The notes under the pieces: model-generated
Database searches by the model: none
Seen by the model: the letters and a program-made list of their open reading frames with translations, nothing else
Told to the model about the DNA's origin: nothing
Part shown: positions 36,371-44,506 of the stretch, piece by piece
Layout: each line of letters opens with the position of its first letter
Numbering within the stretch: position 1 is the first letter of the stretch
Assembly (NCBI GenBank): GCA_965277735.1
Contig: CBDIDO010000003.1
Span: 1,178,001-1,242,000 of the forward strand
DNA from: RH-AL1 sp965277735
GTDB lineage: Bacteria > Pseudomonadota > Alphaproteobacteria > Rhizobiales > Beijerinckiaceae
Length of the DNA stretch: 64,000 nucleotides
Direction of reading: 5' to 3'
Position numbers and translations under genes: made by a program

Positions 36371-37270
36371 GAGTCCGTCCCGATAGTCACGCGGCCCTTG
36401 CGATACGTCTGACGAGGATCATGACAGAGGCGGCGTAGAGGAAGGCCTTGGCCGATGCGAGCGTCGCCACCGGGTCCTTCCAGAGACGCCTGTTTCGGCT
36501 GATCCAGGCGAAGAAGCGTTCCACGACCCATCGCCGCGGATGGACGGCGAAGCCGATCTGATCCTTCGGCTTTCTTACGATCTCGACGTCGATGCAGGTC
36601 GCCGTCGCGGGCCGATCGCCGGCATAGCCGCTGTCGGCGAAGGCCTTGGTCACGAACGGGAACGAGCGGCGCGACAGGCGCAGCACGAGCGGTGCGCCGT
36701 CGCGATCCTGCACGCTGGCTGCCTGCGGCTCGAGGATCAGCCCACGCCCGTCGGTATCGACCATGACTTGGCGCTTGCGCCCCTTCACCTTCTTGCCGGC
36801 GTCGTATCCGGTCGGGCCGCCGCTCTCCGTGGTCTTTACGCTCTGGCTGTCGAGGACGACCGCCGTCGGCGACGCCTCGCGACCGATGCGCTCGCGATCG
36901 GCCATGACGAGAGCGTGGTTGATCGTCTCGAACAGCCGCTGTCGCGCCACGCCGCAAACCAGCGGAACGCCGTGCTCCTCGGCGGCAGATCATTCGGGAG
37001 CAAACGCCACGCGATCCCGCCGCTCAGCACGTAGAAGGTCGCGTCGAGCACGTCGCGCAACGACCATTCACGCGGACGTCCGCACCGGCATGGCGGCGGA
37101 AGATACGGCTCGATCACCGCCCACTCGGCGTCGGTCAAATCGGTTTCGTAGCGAAGGCCGCAGCGGCTATGCTGCGGCCGCGTGGTTGGGGTCCACATGG
37201 CGCATCCAGGTGAGATTCAGCACCTTCCTGGAATCAGCATCCCGGCCGCGCAACCTTTCGAGACGGGCTC
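36371..37270 (-). mobile_element. IS5-like (IS427-type) insertion sequence
   Basis: A 900-bp element with imperfect terminal inverted repeats: GAGTCCGTCCCGATAG at 36371-36386 and the inward-reading GAGCCCGTCTCGAAAG at 37270-37255 (13 of 16 match). It holds one transposase gene split by a frameshift. No exact target duplication was found. Confidence 0.75.
36387..37198 (-). pseudogene. IS5-like transposase split into two frames
   Basis: Transposase of the IS427-like group. The first part (37198 down to about 36935) carries YETDLTDAEWAVIEPYLPP and GGIAWRLLPNDLPP. The second part (from about 36935 to 36387) carries LFETINHALVM and the DDE residues: Asp in VVLDSQSVK, Asp in FADSGYAGD, Glu in VVERFFAWI. 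A -1 change at DSG/LFE joins them. Some IS427-type elements use programmed frameshifting, but no slippery run is seen here (GGCTGTT), so an indel is more likely. Confidence 0.8.
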
Positions 37271-37570
37271 TGAGTTTGATCAGGTCCGCCAAGGATGCTC
37301 TGCCAGCTCGCCCACTCCAAAAACGTCGACGCCTGCCTTCGCAACGGCTTCATCGTTTTTCACGGAGCTGCCGCTGACGTCGATCGCGTCCACTCACCGT
37401 CGAAGCCGAGGACAGCACCGGCACGATTGGCCGCGAGTGGATCGAATTCGCGACGGAAAAAAATCTCGCGGCCCATCGCCATGCCGACGGCAGCGACGCG
37501 GATTCGATCGAGGCCTGGAAAGAGCGCGGCATCTTCGGCACGCAGCTGGCCCCAAGAGGAACGGTCGCAA
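37271..37570. other. Short region with an unrecognised gene remnant
   Basis: Between the IS5-like element and the arsB-like pseudogene. A frame near 37400-37550 reads DSTGTIGREWIEFATEKN and DSIEAWKERGIFGTQ, which looks protein-like rather than random, but the family was not recognised and no start or stop defines a gene. It is likely the 3' remnant of a gene cut by the element. Confidence 0.35.
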
Positions 37571-38849
37571 ATGGTGATGCCACCGGCACTCGCGCCTTAC
37601 ATGACGCCGCATAGCGTCACCTGGGCGATCATCGCGCTGTCGATTCTCGGCGTGATCGCGCGGCCCTTCAAGTGGCCGGAGTTCATCTGGGCCGCAAGCG
37701 GCGCGATGCTGCTCGTTGCGCTGCACCTGCTGTCGCCGGCCAAGGCCTTGGATGGCATCCTGAAGGGGCTCGACATCTACCTGTTCCTGATCGGCATGAT
37801 GGCGGTTGCCGACGTCGCGCGGAAGGAGGGCTTATTCGACTGGCTGGTCACGCTGGCCGTGCGCGGTGCCAAGGGCTCCGCTTCGCGACTGTTCGCTCTT
37901 GTCTACGCTGTCGGCATCGTCGTGACGATCTTCCTGTCGAGCGATGCGACTGCAGTGGTGCTTACGCCGGCCGTCTACGCGGCCGCCAAGGCCGCCAAGG
38001 CCGAGCCGCTGCCCTATCTCTCCATCTGCGCGCTGATCGCCAATGCCGCGAGCTTCGTCCTGCCGATCTCGAACCCGGCGAACTCGTCGTCTTCCGTGAT
38101 CACAGGCCGCCGCTCGCAGAATGGCTCGTCCGCTTCGGAGCCGCTTCGATTGCCTCGATGGTCGTCACATTCCTCGTCCTGCGCTGGTCGCAGCGCGAGC
38201 AGCTTGGTGAGGCGATCGAGACCGACGTCGAGGCCAAACGGCTCTCGACGAGCGGCAGGATCGCCGGCTTCGGAATCATCGCCACAGGAATCGGCCTAAT
38301 CGCCGCGTCCGCGTTCGATCTTCAGCTCGGCCTGCCGACCTTCGTCGCGGGCCTGCTCACCGTGGCGATCGTGCTTCTTGTCAAGCGCGAGGGCCCGTGG
38401 GCGACGATAAAGGACATCTCCCGGGCGGTGATTCCGCTCGTCGCCGGCTTGTTCGTTTTCGTCGAGGCGCTCGAGACGACGGGTGTCCTGGCGATGATCG
38501 CCGATCAGCTTAAGGCGCTGGCGCAGCGGTCCGATGTCGAGGCCGGCTGGTTCAGCGGCATCGGCATCGCGGTCGCCTGCAATCTCGTCAACAACCTGCC
38601 GGCAGGCCTGCTTGCAGGCGCGGCGGTGCATGCAGCGCACGTTTCCAACAAAGTCGCTGGCGGGATCCTCGTCGGCGTCGACCTCGGTCCCCAACCTCTC
38701 CGTCACCGGCTCGCTCGCCACGATCCTCTGGCTCACTGCGATCCGCCGAGCGGGCGAGGACGTCGGCCGCCTGGGCCTTCCTCAAGCTCGGTCTCCTTGC
38801 GATGCCGCCGACCCTCATCGCTGCGCTTGCCGCCCTCATCTACATCTGA
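37571..38849 (+). pseudogene. ArsB-like arsenite/anion permease with three frameshifts
   Basis: Gene of about 425 codons for an ArsB/NhaD-type (ArsB-NhaD superfamily) membrane permease. Family segments: LKGLDIYLFLIGMMAVADVA, LSSDATAVVLTPAVYAA, IGIAVACNLVNNLPAGLLAG. The frame breaks three times: near 38083 (one base lost after ISNPAN), in CCCC at 38689-38692 (one base gained at VDLGPN), and near 38766 (one base gained). It ends in LAALIYI at 38849. No arsenic genes (arsC, arsR, arsH) lie nearby, so the substrate is uncertain. All lesions are single-base. Confidence 0.8.
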
Positions 38850-38869
38850 CAAGCGTTTCGGAGATACGT

Positions 38870-39375
38870 ATGAGAGCGGCTCTGCTTTATCCATTCATAA
38901 TTTTCGCCGGCGCGCTGCAGGCGATCGGCAACGCGATGAACGCGCAACTGCGCGGACGCCTCGTCAATCCTTGGCTGGCGGCGACCGCCTCGTTCGTGCC
39001 GATCGTTTCGTGTTTGTCACATTATTCTTCCTCATGCCGACGCTCGAGACCTTGAGCAAGATGCCCTGGTATGCGCCGCTTGGGGGCGTCGCCGGCGCGG
39101 TGGCGGTGTTCGGCGGCCTCGCCTTCATCGACAAGGTGGGAGCCGCCCCGTTCGACGGCTTGGCGTTGACCGCGAACATCCTCACGTCGCTGGCAATGGA
39201 TGCGTTTGGATTGTTTGGGCTGAACGCGTCGGGGTTCAAGCCGATGCCCTGGCTCGGCGGCCTCTTGATGGCGATCGGCGTCGTGTTCATCGCGCGCACA
39301 GGCGGCAAGAGCGATGAGGGCAGAGCGTGGCCAGCAAGCTGCTCTATCCCTTCATCATCGTTGCCGGCTCGCTGA
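38870..39375 (+). pseudogene. DMT/YdcZ-like small membrane protein 1, frameshifted
   Basis: Gene of about 150 codons for a DMT-superfamily (DUF606/YdcZ-like) transporter: LLYPFIIFAGALQAIGNAMN and RLVNPWLAATASFVPI. A frame change near 39010 leads to FVTLFFLMPTLETLS, then GGVAGAVAVFGGLAFIDKVG and LTANILTSLAMDAFG. YdcZ-like proteins usually have five helices and often occur as tandem pairs, as here with the next gene. The single frameshift probably inactivates it. Confidence 0.72.
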
Positions 39376-39774
39376 TGGCGATCGGCGTCGTCTGGAACGC
39401 TTAGCTGCGAACCGCCCTCGTCAACCCGTGGCTCGCAGCAAGCTTGTCGTTCATCCCCGTCGTCTTAATATTCACAGTGGTGTTCCTGTTTGCGGCCGTC
39501 GCCACTGCCGACCCGTGAGGACATCGCAGGCGTCCGCTGGTGGATGCCGCTGGCGGGCATCACCGGCGCGGTGGCTGTCTTCGCTGGCCTGCTGTTCATC
39601 GACAAGGTCGGAGCTGGCGCCTTCAATGGGCTCCTTATCACTGCCAATCTTCTGACTTCCGTCGCAATGGACCATCTCGGATGGCTCGGCATGCGTAAAG
39701 TCGAGGCCGGTCCAGTTCGGCTCGGTGGAGCCGCCCTGATAGTCGGGAGAATAGCTCTGATTTCGCTGTTTTGA
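39327..39774 (+). pseudogene. DMT/YdcZ-like small membrane protein 2, broken
   Basis: Second gene of a tandem pair: GTG at 39327, KLLYPFIIVAGSLMAIGVVWN, an in-frame TAG where Gln or Glu is expected, then LVNPWLAASLSFIPVV. After a shift near 39510 it reads REDIAGVRWWMPLAGITG and FAGLLFIDKVGAGAFNG, ending at 39774. One nonsense codon and one frameshift make it inactive. It is clearly homologous to the preceding gene, so the pair arose by duplication. Confidence 0.72.
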
Positions 39775-39914
39775 CCCGGCCTATTGGCTGGACGTTGCAC
39801 CATCGATTCTCCAGAGTAGAGTAGCACGTGGGTACTCACGAACTGCTTTGTCGGCGGTTCGGATTGAGCCTAAGCACACTGCTCCTTTAATTCAGTCTCT
39901 AGAGCATTTTCCCA

Positions 39915-40481
39915 TCAGGTGGCGTCGTATCCTGCGGCAGCGAGGTAGGCTTGGCATTCGGCCGGCCCGAAGCGCTCGATTGCTTCCGCGATGGTCTTCC
40001 AGAGCGCCGTGATGGTTCGTGGTGCGGCGGCGCGCAGCAGGGCCTTCAGCTTCGCGAACGCCATCTCGATCGGGTTGAAGTCCGGCGAGTAGGCCGGCAG
40101 GTAGAGCAGCTTCGCCCTCGCCGCCTCGATCGCCTCGCGGACGCCGTCCACCTTGTGCGCCGGCAGGTTGTCCATCACCACGATGTCGCCGGGGCGCAGC
40201 TCCGGCACGAGCACCGTCGTCACGTAGGCGCGGAAGGCCGGCCCGTCCATCGCGCCGTCGATGAGCATCGGCGCCACGAGACCGCGGGTGGTGAGGCCGG
40301 CGGTGAAGGTCGTCGTCTTCCAATGGCCGTGCGGCACCGCGGCCCGGCAGCGCTCGCCTCTCGGCGCCCGTCCTCGCAGGCGCGCCATCTTGGTCGTCGC
40401 GCCCGTCTCGTCGATGAAGACGAGCGTGTCGGGATCGAGGTCGAGCTGGCCTTCGAACCAGGCCTCGCGCGCCGCCTTCAC
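39915..40481 (-). CDS. IS630 transposase, OrfB (DDE part)
   Basis: 188-aa catalytic half beginning with a GTG that overlaps the OrfA stop (GTGA). DDE residues: Asp in VFIDETGATTKM, Asp in VVMDNLPAHK, Glu in YSPDFNPIEMAF. Alone it lacks DNA binding; production by -1 frameshifting at the upstream A7 or by translational coupling is plausible. Confidence 0.87.
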   Translation of the reverse strand: MKAAREAWFEGQLDLDPDTLVFIDETGATTKMARLRGRAPRGERCRAAVPHGHWKTTTFTAGLTTRGLVAPMLIDGAMDGPAFRAYVTTVLVPELRPGDIVVMDNLPAHKVDGVREAIEAARAKLLYLPAYSPDFNPIEMAFAKLKALLRAAAPRTITALWKTIAEAIERFGPAECQAYLAAAGYDAT

Positions 40482-40861
40482 GTCGGCGCGCTGCTGCTCG
40501 GCGGCGTGCGCGGTCTTTTTTTATACGTGATGCCGCGCCGGTCGAAGAAGCGCCAGATCGTCGTGAGGCCGAAGCGCGCATCGCGCGCGTCGATCAGCTT
40601 CGTGCGCAGGTCCTCGAGCGTGACGTCGGGAGCGGCCGCGACCTCGGCGAGGATGAAGTCGGCATGCGCCTCGATGCGGTGCGACCGGCGATCGCCGCCC
40701 TGGCGCGCCGGCGCCAGGTTGCCGGACGCCTTGCGCCGGCACCAGCGGATCGCGGTCGTCGGGCTGACCGAGAAGCGGGCCGCCGCCTGGCGCCGCGAAA
40801 GGCCGCCATCGACGACGGCGACGACGCGTTCACGAAGATCGAGCGACAACGGCTGGCCCAT
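40478..40861 (-). CDS. IS630 transposase, OrfA (helix-turn-helix part)
   Basis: 127-aa N-terminal half: GQPLSLDLRERVVAVVDGG, then RRQAAARFSVSPTTAIRWCRR, two HTH units of IS630 transposases. The frame ends at 40478 shortly after an A7 run (minus strand, 40522-40516). A -1 shift at that run (TAT AAA AAA AAG ACC) would fuse it to OrfB and give a normal-length transposase. Confidence 0.85.
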   Translation of the reverse strand: MGQPLSLDLRERVVAVVDGGLSRRQAAARFSVSPTTAIRWCRRKASGNLAPARQGGDRRSHRIEAHADFILAEVAAAPDVTLEDLRTKLIDARDARFGLTTIWRFFDRRGITYKKRPRTPPSSSAPT

Positions 40862-41116
40862 GCGTGCCGGCCTCCTCGCGCCAGCACGAAGCTTGAATCA
40901 GGCCGCAGCCGATTCGGGAATCCCACCACGAGTCCCGCCGATCGGAAAGTGATCTAGTCCGCAGGTCTCGAGGGCAGGCCCCGTGCTCATCAGTCATACG
41001 CTGAATACCTGCAGCACCGTCGATCTGCCGGTGGACATCCGCCACTGGGGCGGCGACAAATGTTGTTGAGCAGCGAAGCGCAGGCATCGTAGGCTGAACC
41101 CAGCCGGGGGGATGCG

Positions 41117-41338
41117 ATGGGGGGCCGAGCGACCGAAGTCTTCATTCGTGATCGATTGCCCGCGTCGGGAGCAAAAGTCGAAGTGCTCTGCGCATTCGGG
41201 GAGACGATCGGCGTCGCTCCGCTGCTTTGCACATGGTCGGATCAAGGCTGGATCGTAGCGGGCAGTAGACGCGAGCTACCTTATGAGGTCATTGGGTGGC
41301 GACCTGCGCGTGCGACTCTCGGACGCGCAAGACCGTGA
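41117..41338 (+). CDS. Small hypothetical protein
   Basis: Possible 73-aa protein (ATEVFIRDRLPASGAKVEVL, then LCTWSDQGWIVAGSRRELP). ATG at 41117 has a GGGGGA run upstream, and codon use is fairly GC-rich at third positions. No domain was recognised and nothing in its neighbourhood explains it. It may be a real small gene or a fortuitous frame. Confidence 0.35.
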   Translation: MGGRATEVFIRDRLPASGAKVEVLCAFGETIGVAPLLCTWSDQGWIVAGSRRELPYEVIGWRPARATLGRARP

Positions 41339-41554
41339 TCGAGGTATGGGTTGTCGGCCACCACTGTATTGCAAGTGCAAGCCCCTTTCTCGGGCTGTCG
41401 AGCTCAGGCCAGCGGCCTACAGAAAGCGCGACCGTTGCGCAGGCTCAGCACACCTAAGCAATAAGTCGCATGAATTCTTCGAACGCCAGCCCGGGCAGCA
41501 ACTACATCGAGACCATCTGGGGAAACTTCTGACAGAATCTGTCCTGGAGGGCTC

Positions 41555-42676
41555 GTGGATTTTACGTTCGGGCGCTATTCAATGCAGCTTTTATCGATCA
41601 TCACTCTCTTGGCGTTTTTGCCCTGCGCGCGGGCGGAAGACACGATCGGTCCGTTGAGGTACCGCCCGCAGTCCGAGAGGCTGCGCATCGAGGACGCGCC
41701 TCCCGACATCCGAGGCTTCTATGTTCAGCCCCACGCGCCACCGTTCCCGCGTGACTACCAGGACGTCCGCGGCGTGCCTCCGTGGCTCTTGGCGACCGCT
41801 GACGGCGAACAACGGTATGATCGCGTGGCGCATGCCGTCTTACCCCAGGACGCTGATGGTCGCGTGACGCACTTCATGGCCAAGAACCTCGTCCTCTACG
41901 ATCGTTTATCGCCTGCGGATGCTCCGCTTCTAGTGTGGCTCACCGGGACAGGAGGGGCTCCGCTCGACGCCGGCTTGTTCCTGCCCGCTGCTGCGGATGC
42001 TGGCTATCGCGTGATCAGTCTCGAGTTCGACGACCTTCCCGCTGGCACGACGCTTTGCGACAACGATGTGGATGCGACATGCTTCTGGCGTTACAGGTCT
42101 GCTCGCGTCTTCGGCAGCAATACGATGCCCGCGTTGGGAAACGCGCCAGCGGAAGCCGTGGTCATGCGATTGACGATGCTCTTGCGCTATCTGTCATCCC
42201 ATTATGCGGATGAAGGATGGAGCGCCTATCTTCGCGACGACGAGCCCAACTGGCCCCGTATCGCCATGTCGGGCCAGTCGATGGGGGCGGGAATGGCGGC
42301 CTTCATCGGCAAGCGCTTCCCCCTTGCGAGAGTGATCCTGTCTTCTTCGCCATGGGACCATTACGGGCCGAGCGGCGGATTAGCTCCCTGGCTCGCACAG
42401 ACGAGCGCCACCCCAGCTGTCCGGTGGGTTGGCACCTACCATCAGCGAGAACCGATGGCGCGCTTTCTCGAGCGCTCCTACGCGGCCCTGGGTCTGAAGA
42501 AGCAGCAGATACTTATCGCGGCGATTATGCCCGACGCCCTGATCAGCGCGCCAGCCAAGAGTGACGTCTTTCACGGCTCCTGGTTCGGAGGGCCGATACC
42601 GATGGAAAGGAACTGGCACCCAACCAAGCGAGTGAAACAGATCTGGTCGTTTCTCCTCGGTAAGCAAGTGCCATGA
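41555..42676 (+). CDS. Secreted alpha/beta hydrolase
   Basis: 373-aa protein with an N-terminal signal peptide (hydrophobic LLSIITLLAFLPC then cleavage after ARA at about residue 27) and an alpha/beta hydrolase domain. VWLTGTGG is the oxyanion region, GQSMGAGMAAF near residue 245 holds the serine nucleophile, and a late DVFHGSWFGG or NWHPTKR histidine may complete the triad. Exported, possibly an esterase or depolymerase-like enzyme. GTG at 41555 has GGAGG 4 bases upstream; ATG at 41582 is an alternative. The frame is intact although it lies in a decayed region. Confidence 0.75.
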   Translation: MDFTFGRYSMQLLSIITLLAFLPCARAEDTIGPLRYRPQSERLRIEDAPPDIRGFYVQPHAPPFPRDYQDVRGVPPWLLATADGEQRYDRVAHAVLPQDADGRVTHFMAKNLVLYDRLSPADAPLLVWLTGTGGAPLDAGLFLPAAADAGYRVISLEFDDLPAGTTLCDNDVDATCFWRYRSARVFGSNTMPALGNAPAEAVVMRLTMLLRYLSSHYADEGWSAYLRDDEPNWPRIAMSGQSMGAGMAAFIGKRFPLARVILSSSPWDHYGPSGGLAPWLAQTSATPAVRWVGTYHQREPMARFLERSYAALGLKKQQILIAAIMPDALISAPAKSDVFHGSWFGGPIPMERNWHPTKRVKQIWSFLLGKQVP

Positions 42677-42817
42677 TGCGGCCTGCTACCTCTTCGACTT
42701 CAGCAGGGAAACGGCAAGGCGGCTTTGTCTCCTCAGAGGCGGCGGTTTCGGTGTGTCTAGGTGTTTGATCCCAGGGTTTGATGGTGCAATCTTTTCCACG
42801 GATTGGAAGGATGCGCT

Positions 42818-43010
42818 ATGGGCCAGATTCTCCATGGGAGCGCCACGACATACAAGGCGATCCGTCGAGCGATACAGAATAGTCAAGAGAGCCTGAGAGC
42901 GCTGTCGGGGCGCTACGGGATCAACCAGAAGACAGTCGCCAAGTGAAAGCGGGCGGTGAAATCTCGCTTGAAGGCTCGGACCTCGGTCGCCGATCGGCCT
43001 GGGTTCCTGC
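42818..43010 (+). pseudogene. IS481-like transposase N-terminal remnant
   Basis: ATG at 42818 opens a frame reading GQILHGSATTYKAIRRAIQN, then SLRALSGRYGINQKTVAK, the HTH start of IS481-type transposases. A TGA follows at 42943-42945 where Trp is expected. Downstream, in another frame, KARTSVADRP is the next piece of the same protein. Only the first 60 codons remain; the catalytic domain is absent. Confidence 0.75.
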
Positions 43011-43069
43011 GCAAGGTGTCCCATCCGCTTTGCGCGCACCGCGACGCAAAAGCGGGCGGTGAAATCTCG
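42946..43069 (+). repeat. Two direct copies of a 21-base sequence
   Basis: AAAGCGGGCGGTGAAATCTCG occurs at 42946-42966 and again at 43049-43069, 103 bases apart, just downstream of the IS481-like remnant. The intervening DNA contains the next transposase fragment. Probably left by insertion/deletion of mobile DNA. Confidence 0.8.
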
Positions 43070-43151
43070 ACCAACCCTTCTTCCGGCTGGCCAACGCCAT
43101 ATGAACTAGCTGTAAACGGGACGTGACGATCTCGAGCCCGGCTCGAGGCAT

Positions 43152-44183
43152 ATGAGAAACACCATGCGGATTTGCGTGTTTGGAGCTGGGGCCATTGGCA
43201 GTTACATGGCGGCCCTCCTTAAGCAGACGGTTGCTGAAGTGTCTGTCATCGCCCGAGGCGACCATCTCGCCGCCATCCGACGGGATGGCTTGCGGCTTCT
43301 GACGGATGGCCGGACGGTTCATGCGACGGTGCACGCGACCAACGATCCGAGGGAATTAGGCCATCAAGATCTGGTGATCTGTGCTCTCAAGGCATTTCAG
43401 GCGTGGGAGAGCGCCGACAGTTTCGCTCCGCTCCTGGGACCGGACACGGCCGTGCTGACGGCGATGAATGGCTTTCCCTGGTGGTACTTCTACAAAGTCG
43501 AAGGCCCGTTCGAAGGGACGAGCTTGGCCTCGGTCGACGACGGCGGTAGGCAATGGAGGAAGATCGGGCCCCAGCGAGCGATAGGCTGCGTAGTCGAACC
43601 GGCCTGCGAGATCGTAGAGCCCGGCGTGGTCCTGCATCGGCAGTACAACCGCTTCCAGATTGGGGAGCCGGATGGCAGCGATACCGACAGGGTCCGATCG
43701 ATCTCTGCCGTTCTCGAAGCGAGCGGCATGCGGGCGCCGGTTCGGCGGGACATTCGAAACCACGTCTGGTTGAAGCTATTCGGCAACGCCTGCTTCAACC
43801 CCATCAGCTTGCTTACAAAGCAGACGATCGACCGGATCTTAGCCGATCCGTCGCTACGCGCGCTTTGCCGTACAGTGATGTCCGAAGCTCGACGTGTTGC
43901 TCAGGTGCTCGGCGAGGACGTGCCGGAAGAAATGCTCGAACGGCGCCTCAATGCGGCGGCATCGATGTTGGGGCACAAGATGTCGATGCTTCAGGATATC
44001 GAACGCGGTCGGCCGCTCGAACTCGACGCGCTGGTTGCCGCGGTTTGCGAGGTAGGGCGCTTGACAGGTGTACCGACACCGACAGTCGATATGTTGCTGT
44101 TGCTGTTGCTGTCGCTGTCGCGTGCCCGCGAGCGTGCTTCGTGGGCTAGCACGAGTGCGTATACCGGGCTCGTTCGGGATTAG
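43152..44183 (+). CDS. Ketopantoate reductase (PanE/ApbA) family protein
   Basis: 343-aa NADP-dependent reductase family member. The Rossmann motif GAGAIG is at residues 11-16, the catalytic Lys is in ICALKAFQ, and the C-terminal helical domain has KLFGNACFNPISLLT and QDIERGRPLELDAL. Biosynthetic PanE makes pantoate for CoA, but catabolic paralogs are common, and its isolated position among mobile DNA suggests the latter. The C-terminus is odd: after GVPTPTVD comes a run of six leucines encoded by TTGCTG repeats, then an atypical tail of about 25 residues where the family has a short RAR-containing end. Confidence 0.85.
   Translation: MRNTMRICVFGAGAIGSYMAALLKQTVAEVSVIARGDHLAAIRRDGLRLLTDGRTVHATVHATNDPRELGHQDLVICALKAFQAWESADSFAPLLGPDTAVLTAMNGFPWWYFYKVEGPFEGTSLASVDDGGRQWRKIGPQRAIGCVVEPACEIVEPGVVLHRQYNRFQIGEPDGSDTDRVRSISAVLEASGMRAPVRRDIRNHVWLKLFGNACFNPISLLTKQTIDRILADPSLRALCRTVMSEARRVAQVLGEDVPEEMLERRLNAAASMLGHKMSMLQDIERGRPLELDALVAAVCEVGRLTGVPTPTVDMLLLLLLSLSRARERASWASTSAYTGLVRD
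44094..44120 (+). repeat. Short tandem repeat of TTGCTG units
   Basis: A run of TTG CTG units, then degenerate TCG CTG, inside the 3' end of the PanE-family gene, encoding Leu6 then Ser-Leu. A length-variable tract of this type can change copy number by slippage; copies of 6 or 3 bases keep the frame. Confidence 0.6.
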
Positions 44184-44506
44184 GCGTCGGCTTCACAGGA
44201 CCGCTTGCCCAAGGCCGACCTACCCCAATCGGCCAGTTCAAGCCGACCGTCACCTCTGCGTCGGTCTCAGTCGAGATTGCGTACTTAACGTGAAGAATCG
44301 AACCGGCCGGCCGAGTTTTCAATGGCTAGGGATCAGGCGTTCGGCACGTAATCGTCTATCTGCAGTGGTTTGTGAAGAAACTACCGCCACTTGGCGCTTG
44401 AAAAAAGTAAAATTATTTGGTCGCATTCGATCGATTTGCCGCGACAATGGCGATGATGCGTGCCGGACGGTGTGCAGAGGTTCGGCTGACACCAACGAGG
44501 TCATCT
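44184..44506 (+). promoter_or_regulatory. Upstream region of the organosulfur operon
   Basis: 323 bases without a gene between the PanE-family gene and the substrate-binding protein gene. The stretch at 44398-44420 (TTGAAAAAAGTAAAATTATTT) is much more AT-rich than its surroundings and is a likely promoter region. TTGAAA could be a -35 hexamer, but no convincing -10 was found at the right distance. A ribosome site GAGG ends at 44500. No sigma-54 site was found. Confidence 0.35.

Larger units (their letters stand above)
39902..40954 (-). mobile_element. IS630 family insertion sequence
   Basis: About 1.05 kb, bounded by imperfect inverted repeats (CTAGAGCATTTTCCCATCAG at 39899 inward, and CTAGATCACTTTCCGATCGG reading inward from 40957; 16 of 20 match). 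Each end lies in CTAG, giving the TA target duplication at 39900-39901 and 40955-40956 expected for IS630. It contains two overlapping transposase frames. Confidence 0.85.

Noticed and set aside
36925..36950. Programmed frameshift in the IS5-like transposase at 36371-37270
   Set aside because: No slippery homopolymer at the junction (GGCTGTT); a real indel or sequencing error is more likely.
44340..44365. GGCACG followed by TGCA as a sigma-54 promoter of the organosulfur operon
   Set aside because: The GG-to-GC spacing does not fit the -24/-12 consensus.
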